From positions 8,425,501-8,489,500 of the forward strand of contig NC_090288.1 in the NCBI RefSeq assembly GCF_037392515.1: a stretch of 64,000 nucleotides of DNA, written 5' to 3'. The first letter of the stretch is position 1. Every line of letters begins with the position of its first letter. This document shows, piece after piece, positions 52,201 to 60,598 of the stretch. The notes beneath the pieces were generated by a model. That model ran no database searches. It saw nothing but the letters and a program-made list of their open reading frames with translations, and was not told where the DNA came from. This DNA is from Haliotis asinina. Its lineage: Eukaryota; Mollusca; Gastropoda; Lepetellida; Haliotidae. Made by a program: the position numbers and the translations under genes.

Positions 52201-55200
52201 TTGAACATTTTGAACTCAGTGGGTTGTTTATGTTTTTCAGTGAAAATAACCATTTGTCTTGCTTTTAATCTTCAGTAAAGCTAACACTATTCAACACTAT
52301 TAAAAACGATCAGTCTGACGTCTTTCAGTGTCATTATTTAGGATAAACTGTTTTATTGATAACATTTTTCACACAATAATTATTTCAAACTAAGGAAGCA
52401 CTTATAAAAATAGTAAGAAAATGTACAACATTGATACAACCAAGTGCAAACAAACTACTTAACAGAATTTAGGACCTAAATATTTTGTGCAAAGGACTAT
52501 CCTTAAATGGTCTTTTATATCAAAAGTAACACTGACTCCATCATCGATCCCGAGGATTCTGTTGCTCATGTCATCAATCCGTCCCCCCATCAGCTGCACA
52601 GTGTCACTAGGCTTGTCCCGGTTGCTGGACTGTGGGAAACAATATGATACAGGTAACAGGCAGGCCGGTTGTATACTCCCAGGGGAGCTGAGAATGCAGA
52701 TCAAGGTCCATGGATGTGTTAACCTCAGGAAGTAAAGTCTAACTATGTTCTGTACAAGCTATGTACACGAGCTATGTACACGAGGGTGTGGAGTTGGTGC
52801 TATACATAAATACAGGTGTCTTCATAACACTGGGGCTCCAGACACGAGTTACGGCGGGATGACTATCATGATCATTATTATTACTGAAAGTCAATGCCTA
52901 TAAACAAGTGATTTTTTAAGAAGAAACTCAATTTACACATTTAATTTACAAATTTGACCATGCACTGAAACATGACTTCCATCACTTAATGAGAAATGTT
53001 AAAACTGTTCGGAGAATGGTGCAGTAATATATACTTAAACTTTCCTTGATGCAAACATGAATGTACAACAAGTTCAGAGAACACTACCAGCATCTGTCGA
53101 TGTCATCCTACCTCATAGTAGTATAGCCATCCATCCACAGCCTTGAAGAACCTCCTCTTCCAGGTCTTCAGCAACGTCGACTTCTTCTTGTTCATTGGCA
53201 ACTTCTCCATGTATCCCTCCATAGCAATGAACTGGTGAGAGATGTCCTCGGCATTCTGCCGTACAAAAAAAAATGTAAACATTCAGCAATCTTGGGAGGA
53301 GTTGTACATTTATCGGCACTAGAAATAAGACCTATCCCCTTTAACCGAAATATTATGTAGAGAAATTTAGATTATCTCCCTTTGAACACAGCTATCTGTG
53401 AAGTGAGACCGTCCAATATGAGAAGATCCACTTTCTGTTAAAATAACCAATTTCATCTGTCAACATGAAAAAATGCATTCACGTCAAAATATCTGGTAAA
53501 AGTAATGAAAATGTAAGTATGAATATCACCATAAAAAATCAAAGAGTATAAAACACTGGAACATTATTAATATCTCTTGAAACCAAATAAAACATAAACT
53601 AACATCACCATTATACTTTGAAAGAGCTGGAGGCATATCATGCCTTTAAAATTTACACTTATACTACAACTTCAGATAATAATCATAATCAAAATGTTAT
53701 AATTAAGACTTGACACTGTAAGAGTGCAGGAGTTCTGTTTTAAGCCACCTTCAGTAATATCCCAGCAACTGAACCAGGGTTTCAGACAAATCTTTTAACT
53801 ACTAGGTAAGACTGATGCTCCTGGTCTACTCACATCTTCCATTAGTCGCACAGTATACATGTCCTTCAGTACTGCGCTCTGTGAACAGACAGATCACAGT
53901 GAGTAAACATCTGTACAAACACAGGCAACATGGAGAAATTTGGTGCATAGAGTGAAACATACTTTTCAAGATAGTAGACAAAAAATCAGAGTAGTGACAG
54001 CTGATCAATACTGACATTGGGTATCTCACTCACATTGATCAAATAATACATGCTTTGAATGGCAATTCATATTGATATGTTATCAATATTATTTAAAGAC
54101 ACATTCATTTTTGGCTTTCACGACAGAGCACATAAACATTCAATAATACATGCGTCAAGCTACTCATATGTCCAATTCGCTATATTAAGCCATGTAACAT
54201 TTAGCTGCCCCAGACAAAATTCAAGAACAACCTGTTCATTATCTCAAACAGATCTATGGGAGGACTGAAAGTTTACAAGACATCAATATTTTTAAAGGGT
54301 AACATGCAACCAAAATATCAAAAATAATTAAAACACAGTTATCATTTATTCATGTTACATAAAATGCATTTCTGATAAAGAAAAACATATAAACAAGATC
54401 CTAAGCGTATAAGCGTATAAGCGTATAGGTATCTAACCGGGTCCCAGTTGCGGAAATTGATCCGAGGAGTGACCTCATCATCATCGTGGTCTTCCTGCCT
54501 AACCTTGGTGCCGGGGTCTGTGGGGGTTGGCACAACTGGGGGACCTGAAACATCAATGAGTTTGTCAGTTCATGAAATTCAGGTGTTTCTATAACTGCTG
54601 CATCTAGCAATATTCCAGCAACATTTCAATAATGACATCAGGACCAGACAATCCACTGATTGATATCCTGTTGGGGTACAATGACATACAATCCATCCAG
54701 TCACCAACAATCACCACCCTACGTTATGCTGGATTCATGATACCATGTTATTGCAAGGGATCTATTTCAACCCAGAGCCCGAGTTTCTTCAACCATGACC
54801 TCGTCCTCCCAAGGTCCACATGTTGCTCTAGTTTTCATGTTAATAATTTTCATTTGAGACAAAAAGACACAATTAGAGAATAAATTGAACACAAAATAAA
54901 AATCCCTGGTGCATTGAATTTTCACGCCATCTTTTACTGATCAGAATTAAGATCATTCCAGAACAGTTTCTTTAACTTGCAAAATGATAACTGATCACAT
55001 TACTTCCCATTAAATTGTTGGAGAGGTTGTAAACTGTTGTGTCATCATTTCCTTTCTTTTCTCATATATATTACTTGGAATTCATACTTAATGAGACCAA
55101 TGAAGATCTAGGATACAAATGTTCTTCAGTAAACCATGCTTGTCTGAAGAGGTGACTAGTGGGACTGGGTGGTCAGACTCACTGGCTTGTTTGATATGTG

Positions 55201-55892
55201 TCACGGGTTCCCAATTACTTAAAAATCCTTTCATGACTTCCTGCTATCCTACACAAATTCGTTCTACACAACACAATGATGGTAACTTCTACCTCCATTT
55301 AGTATTATGTACTTTGAGACACCATAAGGAATACTAGAGATTTACAGGATATGAATCCCTGTGTCGTATACGCATAAAAATTGACAGTGGAAGCAACAAA
55401 ATTTATTAGCACATCCACAGGGATGCAGGAAAAGTCCAAATACGCTTTGTAAAAATTCCACTTGAATAACAAAGTTATCACTACGTTTGCTACAAGCTGG
55501 GTTATGATATCATTTGCAATTTAATTACTGTAATAATTTATGAGATGATCATGATACACAATACAATAACTGTATTAATAATGATATTTAGGTGTCTGAA
55601 GCCCACATTTTGTTGTGCAGGACAGCTGAAAATTAAAAGCATGAGTCCCAGGGACACTCAAATACAGGACTCAAGGTAAATCCCTAGGAATACTATTTCA
55701 GCCTACCCAGTTGTGTGCTCATATCACAACAGGTGTTGTTACCTGGTGCCTGTGTGAGTTCTCTCCCATTGTTCAGGTTCTGGGAGTCAGGCTTGGATTT
55801 CCTTGCTGGTTTTTCAGGTGGCCCTTGAGATCCTCCACTCTTGATGACCACAGGTGTAGGTGCGGAAGAGGCATCACCTTTGTTGGGAACAC
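37062..55892 (-). CDS. PH domain / actin-related fusion protein, 15 visible exons, 5' end missing
   Basis: Fifteen exons, all with AG acceptors and GT donors, join without a frame break into 606 residues plus stop. Residues 1-100 are low complexity (Pro, Ser, Lys, an acidic HDDDE run). Residues about 113-203 are a PH domain: EGYMEKLP, then a basic KTWKRRFF strand pair, GWLYYYE, and the C-terminal helix with invariant Trp197 (GQWKLALES). Residues 227-606 are a full actin fold (380 residues; actin has about 375): P1 loop [24 protein letters not shown] preceded by Gln358 (actin Gln137), P2 region [18 protein letters not shown], adenine-site [13 protein letters not shown], and an actin-like C-terminus [15 protein letters not shown] domains with this basic pattern usually bind phosphoinositides, so a membrane-targeted actin-related protein is a reasonable inference. 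The first coding exon was not found; the codon split at 55892 needs an upstream exon ending in one base. I do not recognise a named orthologue. The domain calls are strong; the function is unknown. Confidence 0.88.
37914..38013 (-). CDS. PH-actin gene, visible exon 14 (adenine-binding motif)
   Basis: Acceptor TGTTTTCCAG, donor GAG/GTGAGT. Encodes residues 524-556: [19 protein letters not shown], the counterpart of actin NTVLSGGTTMYPGIADRM, with the conserved GG at 529-530, then LAPPSVPIE. Confidence 0.93.
38381..38520 (-). repeat. tRNA-derived SINE, family 2, intronic
   Basis: gagtgagtaagtgagcttgt, aacaatattctagcaatt, gacaccagaaatggtctgca, catttagctacccacc. Directly adjoins the distal end of the 34-bp array. 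Confidence 0.82.
38527..39197. repeat. 34-bp intronic minisatellite carrying a splice donor in every unit
   Basis: From 38549 to 39195 the motif CACCTGAACAT recurs exactly every 34 bases: 19 intronic copies plus the authentic exon 13 end. On the minus strand each unit reads exon tail (ATGGACAGTC...ATGTTCAG) then GTGAGTTG, so each carries a consensus 5' splice site. Unit variation is limited to a few bases (atcaacc / atctacc / atttacc). Partial units extend to about 38527. Confidence 0.95.
39198..39344 (-). CDS. PH-actin gene, visible exon 13
   Basis: Acceptor TTTCTCCAG, donor TTCAG/GTGAGC. Encodes residues 475-522: [17 protein letters not shown] (actin ERFRCPEALFQPSFLGM), then [20 protein letters not shown]. 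The last 26 bases plus the first 8 intron bases are the template for the 34-bp array that follows. Confidence 0.92.
39591..39671 (+). repeat. SINE, family 1, 3' part, intronic
   Basis: ttgatcactggattgtctgg, attatttacagactgtca and a degraded tail, in the intron between visible exons 12 and 13 of the PH-actin gene. Confidence 0.72.
39844..39959 (-). CDS. PH-actin gene, visible exon 12
   Basis: Acceptor TGTTCCCAG, donor CAA/GTGAGG. Encodes residues 436-473, [16 protein letters not shown] to [13 protein letters not shown] matches actin LCYVALDFE, and the end matches the SYELPDG strand. Confidence 0.9.
40057..40203 (-). repeat. tRNA-derived SINE, family 2, intronic
   Basis: gagtcagagagtgaggatag, cattccaggaggcacaccag, cactgtacccaagtggagaa, tcgaacctgggccttcag. 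Confidence 0.82.
40384..40526 (-). CDS. PH-actin gene, visible exon 11
   Basis: Acceptor TTCACCAG, donor AGAAG/GTAGGT. Encodes residues 389-435, [19 protein letters not shown] through [12 protein letters not shown]. It matches actin [20 protein letters not shown]...REIVRDIKEK. The codon for Gly388 is split across the long upstream intron. Confidence 0.9.
40545..42200. repeat. 37-bp intronic minisatellite with two alternating subtypes
   Basis: About 40 units in the intron between visible exons 10 and 11. One subtype reads taccactgtcatcaaccc then ttaataaacaattattggc. The other has cataataaagcatcaatggc in the second half. The two are interleaved irregularly. Units decay at both ends (diverged copies at 40545-40900 and 42120-42200). 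Confidence 0.93.
42207..43503 (+). mobile_element. Tc1/mariner-type transposon in an intron, inactive
   Basis: 1297 bp, bounded by terminal inverted repeats of about 25 bp (left CAGTGTTCCCAGAAATTATT; right, reverse-complemented, TAGTATTCCCAGAAATTATT) and by a TA target duplication at 42205-42206 and 43504-43505. It encodes a DD34E transposase relic. It lies in the intron between visible exons 10 and 11, antisense to the host gene, at the edge of the 37-bp array. Confidence 0.93.
42391..43380 (+). pseudogene. Tc1-type DD34E transposase with three in-frame stops
   Basis: A single frame from ATG at 42391 to the stop at 43378-43380 spans 329 codons, the usual Tc1 transposase length. It is interrupted by TGA at 42418-42420, TGA at 42595-42597 and TAA at 43186-43188. 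The N-terminus has a helix-turn-helix ([13 protein letters not shown]) and the AT-hook-like GAGRPRK. Catalytic residues are visible in [20 protein letters not shown] and IENVWG, with 34 residues between the second Asp and the Glu. There are no internal frameshifts. The TGA stops probably reflect single substitutions. The gene cannot make an intact protein. Confidence 0.93.
43953..44145 (-). CDS. PH-actin gene, visible exon 10 (actin catalytic and P2 region)
   Basis: Acceptor TTTACAG, donor GATG/GTACAG. Encodes residues 324-387. It contains an STPQSL counterpart of actin's TEAPLNP, then [23 protein letters not shown] and PIFD. Gln358 aligns with actin Gln137. Asp375 and Gly377 keep the P2 pattern, but the following residues are Glu-Arg instead of Asp-Gly, and the His161 position is lost in a one-residue deletion. 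Confidence 0.9.
44176..44213. repeat. (GGAT)n microsatellite
   Basis: Tandem ggat tetranucleotides in the intron just upstream of visible exon 10 in transcription order. Diverged gggt/ggat copies continue to about 44270. Confidence 0.9.
45118..45198 (-). CDS. PH-actin gene, visible exon 9
   Basis: Acceptor TTTTTTCAG, donor ATG/GTAAGG. Encodes residues 297-323 ([16 protein letters not shown], then [11 protein letters not shown]), equivalent to the actin region around the WDDMEKIWHHTF helix. Phase 0 on both sides. Confidence 0.88.
45199..48734 (-). other. Intron between visible exons 8 and 9
   Basis: A 3.5-kb AT-rich intron holding one SINE. No exon-like segment was recognised inside it, and residue continuity across it (VDK to FNID) fits actin. 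Confidence 0.75.
46001..46156 (-). repeat. tRNA-derived SINE, family 2, intronic
   Basis: tgactgagtttggtttaaca, gcaatattccagcaacatca, ggggattcgaacctgggtgt, ttcaccactgagcaacccta. Lies in the large intron between visible exons 8 and 9. Confidence 0.83.
48735..48883 (-). CDS. PH-actin gene, visible exon 8 (actin subdomain 1-2)
   Basis: Acceptor TCCCCCAG, donor AAG/GTGAGT. Encodes residues 248-296: [19 protein letters not shown], then VVGSDAY and a [11 protein letters not shown] stretch. It matches actin FPSIV...GDEA...YPIEHGIV. The segment matching the DNase-binding loop is about eight residues shorter than in actin by eye. Confidence 0.88.
49576..49636 (-). CDS. PH-actin gene, visible exon 7 (actin P1 loop)
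   Basis: Acceptor TTTGACAG, donor AAAG/GTTAGT. Encodes residues 227-246, [20 protein letters not shown]. This is equivalent to actin strand 1 and phosphate-binding loop 1; Asp232 and Gly234 occupy the conserved D-x-G positions. Confidence 0.9.
49637..51760 (-). other. Intron between the PH-coding and actin-coding exons
   Basis: A 2.1-kb intron lying exactly at the junction between the linker after the PH domain and the start of the actin fold (phase 0). Its position fits a domain-shuffling origin. Nothing else was recognised in it. Confidence 0.7.
51761..51901 (-). CDS. PH-actin gene, visible exon 6 (PH C-terminal helix and linker)
   Basis: Acceptor TTGGTGCAG, donor AGAAG/GTGGCC. Encodes residues 180-226: [20 protein letters not shown] carries the PH-invariant Trp197, followed by a 20-25 residue linker rich in Asn, Pro and Arg that leads directly into the actin fold. 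Confidence 0.88.
52537..52629 (-). CDS. PH-actin gene, visible exon 5 (PH domain, middle)
   Basis: Acceptor TTCCCACAG; the donor GGA/GTCAGT is non-ideal. Encodes residues 149-179, [16 protein letters not shown] to ILGIDDG, matching PH strands 4-5. Phase 0 on both sides. The weak donor is the least certain junction in the gene. Confidence 0.78.
53112..53255 (-). CDS. PH-actin gene, visible exon 4 (PH domain, first half)
   Basis: Acceptor TACGGCAG, donor GAG/GTAGGA. Encodes residues 101-148. It contains PH strands 1-3: EGYMEKLP, a Lys-rich loop, [18 protein letters not shown]. The K..KxR pattern is typical of phosphoinositide-binding PH domains. Confidence 0.9.
53722..53812 (-). repeat. SINE fragment, intronic
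   Basis: gttttaagccaccttcagta, atatcccagcaac and a degraded tRNA-like end, tttaactactagg. Confidence 0.65.
53834..53878 (-). CDS. PH-actin gene, visible exon 3 (45-bp micro-exon)
   Basis: Acceptor TGTTCACAG, donor GAT/GTGAGT. Encodes the 15 residues [15 protein letters not shown] (86-100). It is phase 0 on both sides, so it could be skipped without breaking the frame. Confidence 0.8.
54438..54544 (-). CDS. PH-actin gene, visible exon 2 (Pro/Asp linker)
   Basis: Acceptor TGTTTCAG, donor CCCG/GTTAGA. Encodes residues 51-85, [13 protein letters not shown] through an HDDDE acidic run to INFRNWDP. Phase matches the neighbours on both sides. Confidence 0.8.
54592..54680 (-). repeat. SINE, family 1, fragment, intronic
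   Basis: tagcaatattccagcaac followed by aggaccagacaatccactga, just upstream of visible exon 2. Confidence 0.7.
55103..55226 (+). repeat. SINE, family 1, 5' part, intronic
   Basis: gttcttcagtaaaccatgct, gggtggtcagactcactggc, gtgtcacgggttcccaatta. Confidence 0.78.
55743..55892 (-). CDS. PH-actin gene, visible exon 1 (low-complexity linker)
   Basis: Acceptor TATGTCTCAG, donor CCAG/GTAACA. Encodes residues 1-49 beginning [15 protein letters not shown], rich in Pro, Lys and Ser, with a [11 protein letters not shown] stretch that could be an SH3-type ligand. It starts in the middle of a codon, so at least one upstream coding exon exists unless the in-frame ATG at 55903-55905 is used. The last codon is split (G/GT, Gly50). 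Confidence 0.75.
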
Positions 55893-55930
55893 CTGAGACA
55901 TACAAGAGTACAACTTACAAAACCTTGTGA

Positions 55931-56000
55931 TGAATGAGTATGATTTTAGTCCACTATTCCAGCAATATCACATGGGACACCTGAAATGAGCTGTACTGTA
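55931..56000 (-). repeat. SINE tail fragment
   Basis: aatgagtatgattttagtcc, ttccagcaatatcacatggg, acacctgaaatgagctgtac. Confidence 0.68.
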
Positions 56001-57151
56001 TATATGCTGACATCACAGTCTATAATTTGTGTGCATGTCAGCAGCACTGTTTAAATGGCATAGAATTCCAAATGAAACAACCAGGGTATGTACTCCTATG
56101 TCCTTTTTGAAAATGTTCCAACATTTATTTTCTAAAAACTATTTTTGAATTTTCAGTCTGGATTCCAAGGTTTCCTGACACAAGAGATCTGTATTGTATG
56201 GGGAATGTTAGCTCATGCACCTAATTTGGAATATTCCTTTGCAGGACAATCTAGTGGGTGAGTGAGTGAGGTAAAATGGCGTTTATGGTCACGTTCATGA
56301 TAACTGACTTACATAGTGACATACATGGATATGTGCGTCTGCCTGTACATTAGGGCCCTGACAGTTCAATTCTTCAACCTGGGTACCCCTCCCCTCATTG
56401 CCCTACCCTACCCTACCTGGATACCCAATACATTAATTCCTGACATCAAATTTGAAAGAAATGGCCATATATTCTCCAGCTCATAAGGTAAAATTTCAAA
56501 TTTTCAATTTCTTCATCATGTACTATTTTCAAAACAGGTGTCTAAATCTTCAAAGATATTACAACCTTTTAGTCATGAAAGAATAACATACTCCATTGTT
56601 TAATCTGTTAGATACATGATCATAACAGGTGGGTACTGATCATTGACGGGTGGGTACCCAGGTCGTACTTTTTACCCACCCATCCCAAGTATCTGGATTA
56701 GCCATCCCTGCCCTACTGTACTTGTTTGGGTTCCATGCTAGCCCACTGAGATACATGGCACTGTTTGTTCTGAGCGCCCCACACAGACACACGACATGAA
56801 CTCCATGCCAAGCAGTCCTCGTCTCATCCCCTTAAAGCCAACTGGCCACCCTGTGATAACAAGTACCATGTTTTACTGTGTTTTAATATGACATGATTGA
56901 TTGAACCATAAACCTCCAGCTATCCAGGCGGACACTTGACAACTATCCATAATCCATCAAATCTAGGATTTCTCAGCTGAAGCTTATAACATGTAAATCA
57001 ATTCATCAATTGGTCAAAAGATTTGCCCCCAAAGCACAGGGTATGTTGTCAAGAAACAAAACATTCCCAAACCATGAATTTACTGTTTTGAGAGGAGGAT
57101 CAGAATAGTTGTGAAAACTGTTCATTTTCTAGTACATTTCATGTAAATGTA

Positions 57152-57200
57152 GTGAGTTAGTGAGTTAGTGAGTGAGTGAGTGAGTGAGAGTAAGTGAGTG
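57152..57200. repeat. (GAGT)n-type simple repeat
   Basis: gagttagtgagttagtgagtgagtg-type run. The same motif ends many SINE copies here, so it may be a SINE tail without its body. Confidence 0.7.
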
Positions 57201-57360
57201 CTTTACTGCAGTAACACTTATATATTTCACTTGAAGCATGACCTACACATCTACCATTGTTTGCAAAAATCAGTTAAGATATATATATCAACGAACAATA
57301 CAAACGTTCTTTCATACCATTATTCATCCTGTAGAACTATTTAGCTTAATTTGAGATTTG

Positions 57361-57530
57361 AGCGAGCGAGTGAGCGAGCATGATATTACGCTGCCTTAAG
57401 CAATATTCCAGCAATATCATGGTGGGGGACACCAGAAATGGGCTTGATGCATTGTACCCATGATGGAAATCTGACCAAGCTCTTCAGTGTGACGAGTAAA
57501 GACTTTAACCACTAGGATACCCCATCGCCC
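57361..57530 (-). repeat. tRNA-derived SINE, family 2
   Basis: gcgagtgagcgagcatgata, caatattccagcaatatcat, caccagaaatgggcttgatg, tttaaccactaggatacccc. Confidence 0.84.
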
Positions 57531-59961
57531 CATTTAAGATTTGAAGACCAATAAACAAATTAAAGAAAATGAAAGAAGCGTATCTGTTAACTAAATCATC
57601 ACTGCTCTGACTCTACATCACCTCATAATTTTAACTGCAAATGGTCTCATGCTAATTACTACCAGTGCTATCACATTCATAAACCTGTTAAAACAATAAC
57701 ATATAACCAGCCTCCGGGCGACAATATACACGCCCTGCATCATCAACCACTACAGGATGATGACTCAACACAAAGACACGACACCTCCACCATTAATCAT
57801 TAATCTCATGTCAATCAGTCAATATCTAATTATCGGTCAACAAGCTCGAACAATATTCAGGCCAATATTTCTCTAATCCCTATCGATTCCATGTAGCATA
57901 TCTGTGTATTACACGAGCATGTCCCGGTATTTACAATCCAGCCCGTCCTCTGAACCGAACCAACAACAGCGCATTTACAAGCAGGTATTGATCTCATTGG
58001 TCAATAACAACACACTCTGCGAGCATCCTCAAAAATGTGCGTGTTGCTGATGGAGACTAAGAATGGAGGAAGTTTGTGTTGGCTAACTGGCTAACTGATA
58101 TGGAATTAAGAATCCAGGAAATACGTCTGACAATCAATGATCCTGTGCTGCTGCATAATCCAACCTCATCTCATGTTACTCTGTCGGACATTGATGCCTG
58201 CCAGATACTTAATGTCTCTTGACATCTTGATAATCTGATTCTGCTTGGTATTATGAGAATTAACAATCCGGAAATAGCATTATTCAGAACAAAGGAAACC
58301 CCAAATCTCCATTTCAGTGTCGCAGACAGCAACAACCATGAGCCTTAATGATCACTTTCCCATTGTTTTTTCTCTGTTTCTCTGATTTCCTGTAGATTAT
58401 GATGTTGTATCGTTGCCAACAGACTGTCGTTAACTGCCGCGTGCTATAGTTTGGTAAGATTGGTCTATGTCCTTTCAGACATATGAAGACACATGAGAAA
58501 CATCTCAACTTGAAAGTATCATCTAGAAATATGTGCCTTTAATACACTCTCAACTTCATTTTCAGGGCTATTTTAGGATCAAGAGTCATATATACTACTC
58601 AAAAAAGATAGAGAGCTATAGGCATACAAAAAGAGGATATGTTCTCATTTTCATTGAACATGACATAAATGTTAGGCCATTCTCAGTATTTAAGATGTCT
58701 GAAAACTTCTGTGCCATTAACATTAGACAGTGGAATACATTCCATGTACAAAGTGTCACATGATCACTTAGTAACCAGAATTCTTCACTTAGTAACTCAT
58801 TTTTACGTGTGTGCTGAAGAGGAGCAGTTCCAAATTTTATTGTTCATAAAATTCAGTGTTTCATCACTCCCTAATGTAAAACATGAGGAAAATGTTGATA
58901 GTTGTGTAGGCTAGATTACTGTTTGTTTAATCCCTATTCCTTTGTCGTATGGTCGCCCTAGTTTACGTCATAGTTAGACTTGGCGCCTTGTAATGACACA
59001 TTTCCCCAAATCACTGACAGCTTCACAGATCGAAAGCAAATACTTCACAGAACACTACTTTTTGTGGTTAGCTGTGGACATTTCTTTGCTGATTTCTCCG
59101 AGCTATTATTAGAAGCATGCCCTTTATTGATTGCCAGGACTGTTACACAAAGTCTGAAACATAACCACCTAAGGGGCCAGAAGCCAGAAAAAACTTGTGT
59201 ACGATCGAAGATATTAAGGAGGCTAACAATTGCACCAATGCTACCAGATTCAACTGTCTTCTAAAAACACATGGTGACAAAGGGGAGACAATAGGAGACT
59301 AAGAATTCTAAAATGACAAGGTTGAGAATAATCCAAATACAAATAATTGTTAAAGAATTGTTTAATACAAATTTGTTAAAGAGGTGGTATTAACATTGAT
59401 TTGACTAGTAATTGAGCTTATCGTTATATATCAGTTATTCAGTGTTTCAAACACAAATTTAAAATGAGTAAATGAAGTCTTACATTGCATTTCGCAATAT
59501 TCCAGCACAAAATACAGCATGAAGAATCCATGCTTGTCCAGGTGCTTACATCATTTTTCAACTTGCAAAATATGACAAATGAATAAATAAATAATACTTG
59601 CTATTCTAGCTCAGATTCTATACTCTCCATATTAGAGATGGATTACTGTAGAAACCAGTCTCCAAGCCTGACCACCGAGTCACCGAGTCAGTAGTTACAA
59701 CTGGAATGGTGGATCTAGTCATGTGCAGACGATCACATGTATGCGGCTTCTGACAAATGTATGTTCTTGTGTGCATTGTCATGTCAGTGTTCTTCGTATC
59801 ATACAGTTTTCAGTCAACAGTTCATACCATCAACCACCAATTAACCAGAAGTTCATACCGTCATTCATCAATTGGTCTCAGGATCATGGAATAAATGAAC
59901 AGCTGTCCTGTGGAATGACAATATGATTTGTTGATGCTGCCAACATGATTCTGCGATCACT

Positions 59962-60105
59962 CACCGAGTAAAAGTGGATGAGTATGGTTGTAAGCTGGTG
60001 TTCGCAATATTCCAGCAATGCTACAGCAAACACATGTTGTAAACATAGGAAATCAAACCTGTCCAAGGAGTAGGAGTGAACACCTTAACCACTAGACTAC
60101 CCACG
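59962..60105 (-). repeat. tRNA-derived SINE, family 2, diverged
   Basis: gtgttcgcaatattccagca, gaaatcaaacctgtccaagg, aacaccttaaccactagact, accc. Confidence 0.78.
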
Positions 60106-60451
60106 ACTTTCATTGATAACAGACATATGTTCTGTGATGACTATGTTTTATTACGCCTTCTGATATGAAATGTATAAAGTGTGTAAATATATGTGCACTG
60201 GTCTACAGGATAGTTCAACCACTGAGGTAAACATATTGAAGAGTTGCCAGTGTTCTTCACCACAAGCAGGTAAACAGACTGACATCACTGACACAAACAC
60301 AAACAGCTGTACACTTAGTCAAAACAGGAACATAACCTACTGGGCTGCTGAAGTTACAGTATGTCTGATTTGGAAGGGTGAGTGAGTGAGGTGGCTTCAT
60401 TCTCACATTGCACAGTATTTCTGTTCCATTACAACAAAACCAAAATGGCAG

Positions 60452-60598
60452 GTGAGTAAGTCTTTATGGTTTTATGCCGCATTTAGCAATATTTCTGCAA
60501 TATAACTGTGGGAGACACCAGAAATAGGCTTCCCAGGTGGTGAATAAATCCTTGGCAGTCTCTCAGACATGACCAGCAGCCATTAGCCTATCCTACCG
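60452..60598 (-). repeat. tRNA-derived SINE, family 2, diverged
   Basis: gtgagtaagtctttatggtt, gccgcatttagcaatatttc, gacaccagaaataggcttcc, attagcctatcctacc. Confidence 0.78.
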
